A DNA stretch of 21,749 nucleotides, from the NCBI GenBank assembly GCA_023429855.1, contig JAEZDB010000278.1, positions 1 to 21,749 on the forward strand, read 5' to 3'. The stretch comes from Actinomycetes bacterium. GTDB taxonomy: Bacteria > Actinomycetota > Thermoleophilia > Solirubrobacterales > Solirubrobacteraceae. The notes below the pieces were generated by a model. It saw only the letters and a list, made by a program, of their open reading frames with translations, did not search any database and had not been told where the DNA came from. Shown here piece after piece: positions 1 to 11,100 of the stretch (positions within the stretch are counted from its first letter, which is position 1; each line of letters begins with the position of its first letter). The translations under genes were made by a program, and so were the position numbers.

Positions 1-1
1 G

Positions 2-394
2 CTGTGGCGCGTGCCGTGGTCGCGCCGCCAAGCCGGCCGCACCGACGAGGCGCGCCGCGCTGCTCCTGAGCGGCTCGGCCTGCGGGCGACGGGATCAGCG
101 CCGCGCCGCGTCGTCCTCGTCGACGATGTGCGCACGACCGGCACCACACTCGATCACGCCGCCATGCTGCTGCGGTCGGCGGGCGCGGTTGACGTGATGG
201 CGCTCACCGTCGCCGCCGTCCCTCCGCCGGGAGGTTGGCCCGCGGGCCAACTCGGGCGGCCGAGCGGGGACGTGGACCCGCCGATCTGGCGAGCGACGAA
301 GGCGCGCACTGGCGCAGATTGCAGTGACGGCGATCACATTCGTGCCAGCTTCTCTGCGGCGTCCAGCCCGAAATCTCGGCGCTATTCCACATAG
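2..394 (+). CDS. ComF-family phosphoribosyltransferase, C-terminal part
   Basis: The gene is cut by the left edge; the frame is open from base 2. Residues translated from about 107-220 contain VVLVDDVRTTGTTL, the PRPP-binding loop of type I phosphoribosyltransferases, followed by an AGAVDVMALT strand. Together with the upstream RRQAGRTDEARR stretch this matches the C-terminal half of ComF/ComFC (GntX-like) proteins, which are linked to DNA uptake in competence. The exact reaction is not established. ComF proteins normally end soon after the ALTVA strand, but here the frame runs on for about 55 residues of low-complexity, domain-free sequence and crosses a perfect 18 bp palindrome (234-251). 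The tail could be a natural extension or the result of a lost stop codon. The next gene on the same strand is hpf; comFC near hpf-secA is also seen in Bacillus. Family assignment is likely, the tail is uncertain. Confidence 0.6.
   Translation: MWRVPWSRRQAGRTDEARRAAPERLGLRATGSAPRRVVLVDDVRTTGTTLDHAAMLLRSAGAVDVMALTVAAVPPPGGWPAGQLGRPSGDVDPPIWRATKARTGADCSDGDHIRASFSAASSPKSRRYST
234..251. repeat. Perfect 18 bp palindrome in the comF tail
   Basis: GTTGGCCC-GC-GGGCCAAC is identical to its reverse complement. Flanking CCGCC on the left and GGCGG on the right could lengthen the stem imperfectly. It lies just after the last recognisable ComF strand, where a terminator hairpin would be expected, but it is inside the open frame and has no T-run after it. 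Confidence 0.6.
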
Positions 395-410
395 CTGTTG
401 CGGCAAACGT

Positions 411-425
411 GTACGAGGGTCGTAC
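411..425. repeat. Short inverted repeat upstream of hpf
   Basis: GTACGA-GGG-TCGTAC, 6 bp arms around 3 bases, is flanked by ACGT on both sides (407-410 and 428-431). It lies in the 124 bp between the comF stop and the hpf start and could be an operator or a small hairpin in the leader. No protein can be assigned to it. Confidence 0.3.
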
Positions 426-505
426 GAACGTCCAGAAGTGGCCCAAAACCGCCGACCAGAGGAGGAACATCGGTTGCACCAGGCAGCACGGCAACACCAA
501 CCTTC

Positions 506-512
506 AAGGGGG
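506..512 (+). promoter_or_regulatory. Ribosome binding site deciding the hpf start
   Basis: AAGGGGG sits 6 bases before GTG 519, a normal Shine-Dalgarno spacing, and supports that start. A second, stronger purine run (AGAGGAGGA, 458-466) lies 7 bases before an in-frame TTG at 474, which would add 15 residues. Confidence 0.55.
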
Positions 513-518
513 TCTTTG

Positions 519-875
519 GTGAGGATCGATGTCAAGGGACGCAACACCCCGGTGACGGACGAGCTAAGACAGCTCGTCGAGCGACGATTCAGGGCCGTCG
601 CTGCGCAGTTGCCGGACGACGCCAGGTTGGAGGTCGAGGTGCGCGAAGAGCGCAACCCCAAGATCACCGACTGCATGGCCGTCGAAGCGCGGCTGAAGAT
701 GCATGGGCGCACGGTGTGCGCGCATGACTCCTCGCACAGCATGCGTCATGCCATCGTCCTCTGCTCAGAGGAACTGGCACGCCAAGTGAAGGCGACGCAG
801 GAGAAGCGTCGCCATATCCGCGAGGCCCGCGTGGCCTCACGAGCGATGCGGAGCTCTGCATCGCCGGCGGTGTAG
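519..875 (+). CDS. hpf: Short ribosome hibernation promoting factor (HPF/RaiA family)
   Basis: The 118-residue product begins VRIDVKGRNTPVTDEL, the typical HPF/RaiA/YfiA opening, and continues with the LEVEVREERNPKITDCMAVE and MHGRTVCAHDSSHSMRHAI strands and helices of the family fold. These proteins bind the 30S decoding region and inactivate ribosomes in stationary phase or stress. The start is GTG 519 because homologues begin at this point and a good ribosome binding site precedes it; TTG 474 is the alternative. The protein ends about 20 residues after the conserved domain, so the C-terminal domain that makes long HPF dimerise 70S particles, usual in Gram-positive bacteria, is absent. No matching coding sequence was noticed in the 85 bases between the stop and the hairpin at 961. 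The position just before secA matches the Bacillus order. Confidence 0.85.
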   Translation: MRIDVKGRNTPVTDELRQLVERRFRAVAAQLPDDARLEVEVREERNPKITDCMAVEARLKMHGRTVCAHDSSHSMRHAIVLCSEELARQVKATQEKRRHIREARVASRAMRSSASPAV

Positions 876-960
876 CGCTGGCGTAGATCACCTACCGACT
901 CACGGGCCCGAGCGGCCCACTCGATCCCGCCCGCCACGACTCGGCGCCGGCACAGGATCA

Positions 961-996
961 AGAAACGCCTCGCCCTCGCCCGGGCGGGGCGTTTCT
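961..996 (+). terminator. Hairpin terminator between hpf and secA
   Basis: AGAAACGCC (961-969) pairs with GGCGTTTCT (988-996), and CGCCC (971-975) with GGGCG (982-986) inside it, giving a strong GC stem. The descending arm ends GTTTCT, and no longer T-run follows. It probably ends hpf transcription. The rest of the 220 bp gap up to secA (876-960 and 997-1079) shows nothing I can name. Confidence 0.6.
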
Positions 997-1079
997 ACGT
1001 TGAGGGCCGGGTCTCCCCGGTACCGGGAACGGCGGTTCGGCGGCCCCGCTACGTGGGGGTTCGGACGCCACGCCCCTGG

Positions 1080-1085
1080 TAGTGT
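1080..1085 (+). promoter_or_regulatory. Putative -10 element of secA
   Basis: TAGTGT fits the TAnnnT pattern of an actinobacterial -10 box and ends 10 bases before ATG 1096. No clear -35 and no Shine-Dalgarno sequence are seen, so the mRNA would have a leader of only a few bases. Confidence 0.4.
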
Positions 1086-1095
1086 GACGATTCTC

Positions 1096-3880
<2,785 letters not shown>

Positions 3881-3882
<2 letters not shown>

Positions 3883-3981
3883 GCGCATCGCGCGTGCAGG
3901 TTCGCCACGCGCGCAACTGGCCCGGCTTGGAGGCCTAAACCAGTTGCGCACGCGGCGAACCTGCGGCGCGATCTCTCGCTC
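3881..3981. repeat. Long imperfect inverted repeat after secA
   Basis: Bases 3881-3920 and 3940-3981 are nearly complementary (arms about 40 bases, loop about 19). The best blocks are TGCAGGTTCGCC with GGCGAACCTGC, and GCGCAACTGG with CCAGTTGCGC; GAGCG and CGCTC close the base. The stem starts inside the secA stop codon. It could end transcription or protect the mRNA 3' end, but no T-run follows. The size is also compatible with a palindromic mobile or REP-type repeat. Confidence 0.7.
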
Positions 3982-4015
3982 AGGAGCCAACCGTCGGCTC
4001 ACCGTGGCAACCATC

Positions 4016-4021
4016 TAGGCT
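4016..4021 (+). promoter_or_regulatory. Putative -10 element of prfB
   Basis: TAGGCT ends 8 bases before ATG 4030. GAGGAG (4022-4027) lies between them but only 2 bases from the ATG, too close for a normal Shine-Dalgarno, so near-leaderless translation is plausible. Confidence 0.4.
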
Positions 4022-4029
4022 GAGGAGCA

Positions 4030-5154
4030 ATGCCCCTTCCGTTTGATGTGGACCAGCGAGTCAACGCGGTCCGCAAGCAGTTCGCCGCCCTTGGCGCCTA
4101 CCTCGACCCCGAGGCGCTGGCGGCTGAGGTGGCCGAGCTCGAGGGGCAGATGGGCGCCGCTGGCTTCTGGGACGACCCCGCTGCCGCCGCGAAGGTCGGC
4201 GCCCAGCACGCGTCGGTCAACAAACGCCTCGGTACGTACCGCTCGGTCGAATCCGACATCGGCGACCTCGACAGCCTGATCGAGCTTGCCGAGGAAGACG
4301 ACGAGCTTGCCGACGAAGTCGTCGACCAGCTCGCGAGCCTCGAGTCGCGCCTCGGCGACCTCGAAGAGGAGCGTCTCTTCTCCGGCCAGTACGACGCTGG
4401 CGACGCGCTCGTGACGATCAACGCCGGCACCGGCGGCACCGATGCTCAGGACTGGGCCGAAATGGTGCTGCGGATGATGATGCGCTGGGGAGAATCGCGC
4501 GGCTTCAAAACCGAGGTGCTCGAGTACAGCGAAGGGGAGGAGGCCGGCATCCGCTCCGCCACCTTCAAAGCCGAAGGTGAGAACGCCTACGGCCTGTACT
4601 CCGCCGAGAAGGGCGTGCACCGCCTCGTCCGCATCTCCAAGTACGACTCGCAGGGCCGCCGCCAGACGGCCTTCGCGGGCGTTGAGGTCGCTCCGATCCT
4701 CGACGACGTCGGCGACGTCGAGATCGACTCCGACGACCTCCAGGTCGACACCTACCGCGCTTCAGGCGCTGGCGGCCAGCACGTCAACAAGACCGACTCC
4801 GCCGTCCGCATCACGCACCGGCCGTCCGGCATCGTCGTGCAGTGCCAGAACGAGCGCTCCCAGACCCAGAACCGCCTCACCGCGATGGGCATGCTGCGGG
4901 CGAAGCTGATCGAGAAGGAAGAGCGCGAACGCCAAGCCGAACTCGATCGCGAAAAGGGCGGCGTGCAAGACGTGAACTTCGGCTCGCAGATCCGCTCCTA
5001 CGTGCTGCACCCCTACACGATGGTCAAGGACCACCGCACGGGCGTGGAAGCCGGCGACGCGCAGCGCGTCCTCGACGGCGACCTCGACGCGTTCGTGCGC
5101 GCCGAACTCGAGCGGCAGATCACCGGCGCCGCACCGCTCCGCGAAGAGGCCTAG
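4030..5154 (+). CDS. prfB: Peptide chain release factor 2
   Basis: The 374-residue product recognises UGA and UAA stop codons and triggers peptide release on the ribosome. Visible features: the N-terminal helical domain (GFWDDP near 46), the catalytic GGQ loop (SGAGGQHVNKTDSAVR, GGQ at 248-250), the QCQNERSQTQN segment and the SYVLHPYTMVKDHRT end typical of RF2. The stop-codon reading tripeptide, SPF in standard RF2, reads SKY here (203-205), in VRISKYDSQGRRQTAF. The frame is continuous from ATG 4030, so the autoregulatory in-frame UGA and +1 frameshift seen in many prfB genes is not present. It follows secA as in Bacillus and converges with the protease gene, 18 bases away. Confidence 0.95.
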   Translation: MPLPFDVDQRVNAVRKQFAALGAYLDPEALAAEVAELEGQMGAAGFWDDPAAAAKVGAQHASVNKRLGTYRSVESDIGDLDSLIELAEEDDELADEVVDQLASLESRLGDLEEERLFSGQYDAGDALVTINAGTGGTDAQDWAEMVLRMMMRWGESRGFKTEVLEYSEGEEAGIRSATFKAEGENAYGLYSAEKGVHRLVRISKYDSQGRRQTAFAGVEVAPILDDVGDVEIDSDDLQVDTYRASGAGGQHVNKTDSAVRITHRPSGIVVQCQNERSQTQNRLTAMGMLRAKLIEKEERERQAELDREKGGVQDVNFGSQIRSYVLHPYTMVKDHRTGVEAGDAQRVLDGDLDAFVRAELERQITGAAPLREEA

Positions 5155-5172
5155 CGGCCCGCACTCCGCGAG

Positions 5173-7020
5173 CTAGCGCTTGCGGAGCTTCATGCCGACA
5201 GTGAGCGTGCCGACGTTGTTGGCCGCGTCGAAGGCCCTGAGCTTGAGCTTGGGCCGGTCGCCCTTCTTGAAGCCTTTGACCTTGATGATCCACTCGTCGC
5301 CCGAGCGGACGGCCTTGGCGTGCTTCTTGGTCGTCCTGGTGGTGCTCTTGATCTTGCCCTTGTGCTTGCCGGACTTAATGCGCTTACGCACGGTCCGCGT
5401 GATCACCAGCGTCGCGTCGACGGACTTCACGCCGAGTGCGCCCTTCCCCGGATCGAGGATGATCACCGACACGCGGCAGGCGGTGGCGGAGCAGACGGCC
5501 GAACTGGTGTTGAGCGTCGGACGCAGCACGTCGGCTGGAGGCCGCGGGGGCTCGACGACCGGCGGCGGCGTCGTCGTGGGAGGTGGCGGCGGCGGGGTCT
5601 GCACCACCTTGGCAGGCGGCACGTAGGGCGTTGCATTGCGTGCGAAGTAGCCGCCCGGACCGCGTCCAACGACGGTGCAGCCAAGCTGCGGAGGCCACTG
5701 CAGGCCCTGGCTGGCCGGCGGCGTCAGGTCGGTCGGCGTCAAGAGCGCCTGGTACCGCCCGCTCGCGTCGACGGTGCCGGCGATGTAGCTCTCGTTGTCG
5801 CTGCGGCCGCCATCGCGGTTGATGTCGCGCCAAAGCTTGTACGTGAACGTCGAGGCGCCGCTCCACTCGCCCGGATCGCAGGTGATGGTCTCGCCTGCGC
5901 CGAAGACGCCGGAGATCGTCGGCCCGGTCCCGGTCGGTGTGGGCATCGGCTCCGGTGCTGGCGCCGTGACGTAGCTGCGCAACGCCTCCGCACCCACACG
6001 CGCGTAGACGCCGGGCTTCGAGGCGAGTCCGCAGCCGACGCCCCACGAGACGACGCCCACGAGCCGCCAGTGACGAGCCTCGGTGTTGATCTGCTCGACG
6101 CGTTCGCCGGGCTTGCCGAAGGTCTCGCCGAACGACGCGCGGAGCAGCGGCCCGCCGGAGTCGCCGTAGCAGGCGTCGGCCCCGGCGACGGCGTTGGGTG
6201 AGGGCTGGCCGACGCAGAGCATGTCGGTGGCGCGGAAGTTCGTCGCGCCGTGGCGGCTGCTGCACTCGGTGTCAGGCAGGCGCTGCATCGTGGCGCCGCC
6301 GCCCTTGTAGAGCGTGGTCGGGTAGGCCGACGCGGATGGCCGCGAACCCGGCTCGAAGCGGTTGCCCGTAGCGCCCCACCCGAACGTCCACAGCTGCGTG
6401 CCGGGCGCCCACGCCTCTGGCGTCGTCGACACCGCCAGACCGGGAACGTAGAGGTCGGGCAGCGTCTCGCCTTCCGACGCCACGGGCGCGACCACCGCGT
6501 CGGTGAAGGCCTCGCTGACGGGATGCGCCAGCGTCAGGATCGCGAGGTCGTAGCGGTAGCCGACGGTGTCGGCCTTGGCGTGCAAGCTGATCTGTCGCAC
6601 GCCGACGCGCTCCCCCGGGGTGCCGGATGGGGAGCAGGGGCGGACGAACGCGCTCGCCACCGGACAGCCCGACGCCGACAGCGACGCCTGACCCACCACT
6701 ACATCGAGCGAGTCGGCGGTGGCTTGGTTCGGGCCGTTCGGGTCGATGCAGTGCGCTGCGGTCAACACGCGGTCGAGTGCGATGAGCGTGCCGCCGCAGA
6801 AGTGCCCTTCGACGGCATTGAGCCCGCGCGCGACGATCGCGACGGTCCACGGATATTCGCCGTCTCCGACGGTGTAGGCCTGCGCCGACGTGGCGTCGCC
6901 CTTGACCACGTAGCGAGTCGCCGCCGGATCAGCCCCTCGTGCGGCTTCCGCTCCGAGGGTCGCGAGCAGGGTCGCGCCAAGCGCGACAACAGCGGACCGG
7001 ATACGGGGGAGGGAAAACAC
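5173..7020 (-). CDS. Secreted trypsin-like serine protease (S1) with Ig-like module and basic tail
   Basis: The 615-residue product starts at GTG 7020 with a Sec-type signal peptide (two Arg, then AVVALGATLLATLGAEAARG to about residue 30). A chymotrypsin-fold domain follows with the triad His90 (LTAAHC), Asp158 (YDLAIL) and Ser288 (GDSGGP). Asp282, six residues before the Ser, predicts cleavage after Lys/Arg. Paired Cys residues suggest disulfides outside the cell. VVKGDA near 38-43 replaces the usual IVGG activation site. After SWGVGCG and an Ala/Pro linker comes an Ig-like module (about 367-470; PTISGVFGAGETITC, WSGASTFTY), of a type I associate with Solirubrobacterales secreted proteins. 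A Pro-rich linker then leads to a Lys-rich beta domain ending GTLTVGMKLRKR, perhaps for attachment to the envelope. The gene converges with prfB and diverges from nadC. Substrate unknown. Confidence 0.88.
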   Translation of the reverse strand: MFSLPRIRSAVVALGATLLATLGAEAARGADPAATRYVVKGDATSAQAYTVGDGEYPWTVAIVARGLNAVEGHFCGGTLIALDRVLTAAHCIDPNGPNQATADSLDVVVGQASLSASGCPVASAFVRPCSPSGTPGERVGVRQISLHAKADTVGYRYDLAILTLAHPVSEAFTDAVVAPVASEGETLPDLYVPGLAVSTTPEAWAPGTQLWTFGWGATGNRFEPGSRPSASAYPTTLYKGGGATMQRLPDTECSSRHGATNFRATDMLCVGQPSPNAVAGADACYGDSGGPLLRASFGETFGKPGERVEQINTEARHWRLVGVVSWGVGCGLASKPGVYARVGAEALRSYVTAPAPEPMPTPTGTGPTISGVFGAGETITCDPGEWSGASTFTYKLWRDINRDGGRSDNESYIAGTVDASGRYQALLTPTDLTPPASQGLQWPPQLGCTVVGRGPGGYFARNATPYVPPAKVVQTPPPPPPTTTPPPVVEPPRPPADVLRPTLNTSSAVCSATACRVSVIILDPGKGALGVKSVDATLVITRTVRKRIKSGKHKGKIKSTTRTTKKHAKAVRSGDEWIIKVKGFKKGDRPKLKLRAFDAANNVGTLTVGMKLRKR

Positions 7021-7254
7021 GGGGAGGTGCCTGGTAGGGAATCGGCAAGAAACCGCCCCACATTGAGGGTTCGCCAGCGATTGGACGACTCCTCGCGCGC
7101 CAGGAGGGGTGCGCGCGCCCAAGGGGACTGGGCCACCCGAAGATGACGCGGGACGTGATCGCGATGGCGCCGAGACCCCGGGAGCGGACGCATATCTGGT
7201 CGGTCCCGTCGACCGCTGGCCTCGACGAGCCGCAAGCTCGGCACGCCGATCGCA

Positions 7255-7260
7255 TACGCT
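7255..7260 (+). promoter_or_regulatory. Putative -10 element of nadC
   Basis: TACGCT ends exactly 7 bases before GTG 7268 and no Shine-Dalgarno is present, so the transcript would be leaderless. The divergent region 7021-7254 must also hold the protease promoter, but I find no convincing box there. Confidence 0.45.
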
Positions 7261-7267
7261 CGCGAAC

Positions 7268-8125
7268 GTGCCCGACGCGCCCGAGTTCGCCCGTCTGCTC
7301 CAAGAGGAGCTCAACCGTGCCGTTGCGGTCGCGCTCGCCGAAGACATCGGAGATCGCGACGTCACCGCCGTCGCCACCGTGCCCGAGGGCACGACGGCAA
7401 CCGCCCGCGTCGTCCAGAAAGAGCCGGGCGTGCTCTCCGGCCTGGACTGCGCCGTCGCCGCGCTGCGCGCCTGCGACCCCGCGGTCAAGGTCGAGCTGCT
7501 CGCCGACCCCGGCGTATGGCGTGACGGCGGTCCCGTCCTCGAAGCCCGTGGCGACGCCCGCGCATTGCTGGCCGGCGAGCGGACGGCGCTGAACTTCCTC
7601 CAGCAGCTCGGCGGCGTCGCGACGCTGACGGCGCGCTGCGTCCGCGAGATCGAGGGCACCGGCGCGCAGATCCTCGACACCCGCAAGACCGTGCCGGGGC
7701 TGCGCCATCTGCAGAAGCGCGCTGTGCTCGACGGCGGAGGTGCCAACCACCGCATCGGGCTCTTCGACATGGTGCTCATCAAGGAGAACCACGCGGCCGT
7801 CGCCGGTGGCATCACCGCCGCGATCGAGGCGGCCCGCGCCACCGCACCCGACCTGCCGCTCGAATGCGAGGTCCGCGACCTTGCCGAGCTCGACGAGGCG
7901 CTCGCGGCCGGCGCCCCGCGCGTCCTGCTCGACAACATGGACCTGCGCACGCTCCGCGAAGCCGTGGAGCGGTGCGCCGGCAAGGCGATTACCGAGGCCA
8001 GCGGCGGGCTGGCGATCGGCAAGCTGCGGCCCGTCGCAGAGACCGGCGTCGACCTGCTCTCACTTGGTTCGCTCACGCATAGCGCTCCAGCGCTTGACCT
8101 GTCGATGCTGATCGAGCTGCACTAG
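7268..8125 (+). CDS. nadC: Nicotinate-nucleotide pyrophosphorylase (quinolinate phosphoribosyltransferase)
   Basis: The 285-residue product converts quinolinate and PRPP to nicotinate mononucleotide, CO2 and pyrophosphate in de novo NAD synthesis. Family motifs in order: LAEDIGDRDVT (23-33), AGERTALNFLQQLGGVAT (102-119), DTRKTVPGLR (137-146), GGGANHRIGLFDMVLIKENH (156-175), LDNMD and ITEASGGL. Arg, Lys and His residues of these blocks bind PRPP and quinolinate in known structures. Length is normal for the family. GTG 7268 is chosen because the fold starts here and a -10-like box lies 7 bases upstream. It converges with the giant signalling gene (22 bases). nadA, which supplies its substrate, lies 6.4 kb downstream on the same strand; no nadB is in the window. 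Confidence 0.95.
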   Translation: MPDAPEFARLLQEELNRAVAVALAEDIGDRDVTAVATVPEGTTATARVVQKEPGVLSGLDCAVAALRACDPAVKVELLADPGVWRDGGPVLEARGDARALLAGERTALNFLQQLGGVATLTARCVREIEGTGAQILDTRKTVPGLRHLQKRAVLDGGGANHRIGLFDMVLIKENHAAVAGGITAAIEAARATAPDLPLECEVRDLAELDEALAAGAPRVLLDNMDLRTLREAVERCAGKAITEASGGLAIGKLRPVAETGVDLLSLGSLTHSAPALDLSMLIELH

Positions 8126-8147
8126 CGGCCGGGACCGCTGCCCGCCC

Positions 8148-11100
8148 TTACTTGGCGCCGGGCTCTTCGATCTGCGCGGGGCGGCCGATGTGGAAGCCCT
8201 GGGCGTAGTCCACGCCGTAGGTGCGCAGCAGCTCAAGCGTCTCGGCGTCTTCGACGAACTCCGCGATGGTCTTCAGGCCCATGCCCTGGGCGACGTCGAC
8301 GATCGCCTTCGTCACGTGCTGATCGGTCTGGCTGCGGGTCAGCGACTGGATGAAGTCGCCGTCGATCTTGATGTAGTGCAGCGGCAGGCGCTTGAGGTAG
8401 TAGAAGCTGCCGAAGCCCACGCCAAAGTCGTCGAGCGCGAAGCGGCAGCCGAGGCTGGTGAGCTGCTCGGCGAGCGTGGCGGCGCTGGCGAGGTTGGCGA
8501 TCGCGGCTGTCTCCGTGATCTCGAAGATGAGCGACGACGGGTCGGCACCAGCGCGATCGAGCTCCTGCTCGATGTACTTCGGCAGCTCGAGATCAGCCAG
8601 CGAGCGGGCAGAGAGGTTGAGCTCCAAGAGGCCGTCTGGCTGCGCGGCAGCAAGGCGTGCGGCCTCGCGGATCACCCAGCGGTCGATCGCCGTGATGCTG
8701 CCGGTCCGTTCGGCCGTCGGCAGGAACTCGCCCGGGGCGATCAGCGTGCCGTCGTCGTCCATGCGGATCAGCAGCTCGGCGTGCGTCGTCCGGCCGGTAC
8801 GCAGGTCGAGGATCGGCTGGGCGTGGAGCGTGAACTGATCGTGCTCAAGGGCGCGCCGGATTCGCTCGGACCACGTGTGGCGCTCGCTGGCACGGCGATG
8901 GGAGTCCGGCGTGTAGACCCCGACGCGGTCGCGTCCGGCCTCCTTGGCCTCGTTCAGGGCCACGTCGGCGGCGGCGAGCAGGCTCTGCGCAGTGTCGCTG
9001 CCGGTGGTGATCGGTGCGATGCCCACGCTCGCGGTGGTGCGCACCGTGCGACCGTCGCGCTCGAGCGCGAACTCCCGCACAAGCGTCAGCAGCTCCTCGG
9101 CGAGCACCTCGGCGCCGGCCCCATCCGTGCGTGAGAGGATCAGCGCGAACTCGTCGCCGTCAAGGCGGGCCAGCGTGTCGGTGGGCCGGATGCGTTCGGC
9201 GATGGCGGCAGCCACGCCGCTGATGAGCTCGTCACCGACGCCGGGGCCGAGTGAGTCGTTGATGTCGCGGATGCGGTCGAGGTCGAGCACGAGCAGCACG
9301 GCGACGCTGCGGCTGCGCTCGACGTTCTCGATCGCCGCTTCGAGTTCGCGCTCCAGGCGTGAACGGTTCAGCAGCCCCGTCAGCGCGTCGTGGTCGGCAG
9401 CCTGCTCGAGCTCCTGTTCGAGGCGCTTGCGCTCGGTCACGTCGCGGACGACCGCGATCGTCCAGGGGCCCTCGGGGCGTTCGAGAGGGCTGAGCGTGAC
9501 CTCGACGGGGAACGTGCTCCCGTCGTTCGCCACGCCCCGGCGCTCCACTTCGATGCCGGCGGCGGCGTCGGGCGCCGGCGGGCGGCCCGTCCACTCGATC
9601 TCAGGGACGAGCTGGTCACCGGTGCGCGCGACGAGCTCGTCGCGGTCGAGGCCGAAGAGCTGCTCAGCGCGCGAGTTCACGAGCACCACGCGCCCGAACG
9701 CGTCGGTGATGAGGATCGCGTCGGGCGCCGACTCCACGAGCGAGCGGAACTGCTCGCCACTGGCGCGCAGCTCTTCCTCGGTGCGGCGGCGCACGCGGTT
9801 CTCTTCGCGGACCTCCTGGTAGAGCTGGGCGGTCTCGACGGAGATCGCGGCCTGCGCCGCCAACATCTCGACGGCGGTCAGCCGCTGCGGCGTAAACGCG
9901 TCGGTCACCAGCCGGTGCTCGAGCACGAGCAGGCCGACGACGGAGCCGTGGCGCACGATCGGCTGGGCGAGCAGCGAACGCACACCGCCGCTGACGATCA
10001 CCTCGTCATGGCCGAAGACCGCGTCCGAGCGAGCATCGCGCAGCAGCACACGCTCGCCGGTTCGCACGACGTAGTCGACGACCGACCGCGGCACCTCGGC
10101 AGCGCCGTCCTGTCCTGGCAGCGTCACGTGGACGGTCTCGTGCTGGACCTGGGCGACGGCCGCGACTTCGGCGACGCCGCCGCTGACGCGCAGCAGGTGC
10201 CCAGCCTGCGCGCCGCCGGCCGCGACGGCGATCCGCAGCAGCGTCGTCGGGAGCTGCTCGAGGTCGAGTTCGCCGGAGATCGCCTGCGACCCGCGAACGA
10301 CGGCGAGCATGTCGACCTCGGGCGTGCGCGGTTTACCGGCGCGGCTGCCGAGCACCCCTGGGAACTCGGCCTCGAGTTGAGCGGTTTTGCCCGCGGCGCC
10401 CCACCGCTCGTAGCGGTCGCGGGACTCGCGCAGACACGCGTGCGCGACCGACGTGAGACCGCGACCGAGGTAGAAGCGACCCTCGAGCTCGCGCGCGAAG
10501 GCCTCGTGATGGATGACGCCGTGCTCCTGCGCGGCGGCGATCGCGCGCTCGTAGCCAGCGGCGGCGCGGTCGTGATCCCCGTCGATGCGGGCAAGCTCTG
10601 CAGCGAGCAGATCGGCGCGCGCCCGGAAGTTCGCTGGCGAGTGGGCGGCCCACACCTCAAGCTGCGACTGCGCCTGGGCGATCCGCTCGCGCAGCGCGAG
10701 CTTCTTCTCATGCTCGGCGTCGTCCCAGGCCGCTGCTCGCGCGAATGCGAACCACGGCTCGGCCTCGCCCATCAGCGCGTGGAACGCGAGCGCCCCGCGC
10801 ACCTGGTCGAAGCGCTCGGCGGCGGCGAGTCCGTCGGCGGTGCGGCGCGCGTACACGTACGCCGACGCTTGGTGGATCGCGAGAATCGCGTGGTAGAACG
10901 GCGGCCGTTCCGTCCACATCCGGTTCAGGTACTCGGCTTCGTCGAACGTATCGCTGCCGAAGCTGCCGAACTCGCTCGTGCGGCCCCGCAGCGACTGCAC
11001 GGTGCGCTCGACGATCAGCAGCGCGTCGCGGTTCTCGGGCAGCTTCATATCGTCGGCGAACGCGAAGAGCGGCTCGGATTCGCGCTCGATGTCGTCGAGT

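Noticed and set aside
4030..4120. Programmed +1 frameshift in prfB
   Set aside because: The frame is open from the ATG without an in-frame TGA, so no frameshift is needed.
7021..8076. Extension of the protease frame upstream of GTG 7020
   Set aside because: It is antisense to nadC, low in complexity, and would bury the clear signal peptide inside the protein.
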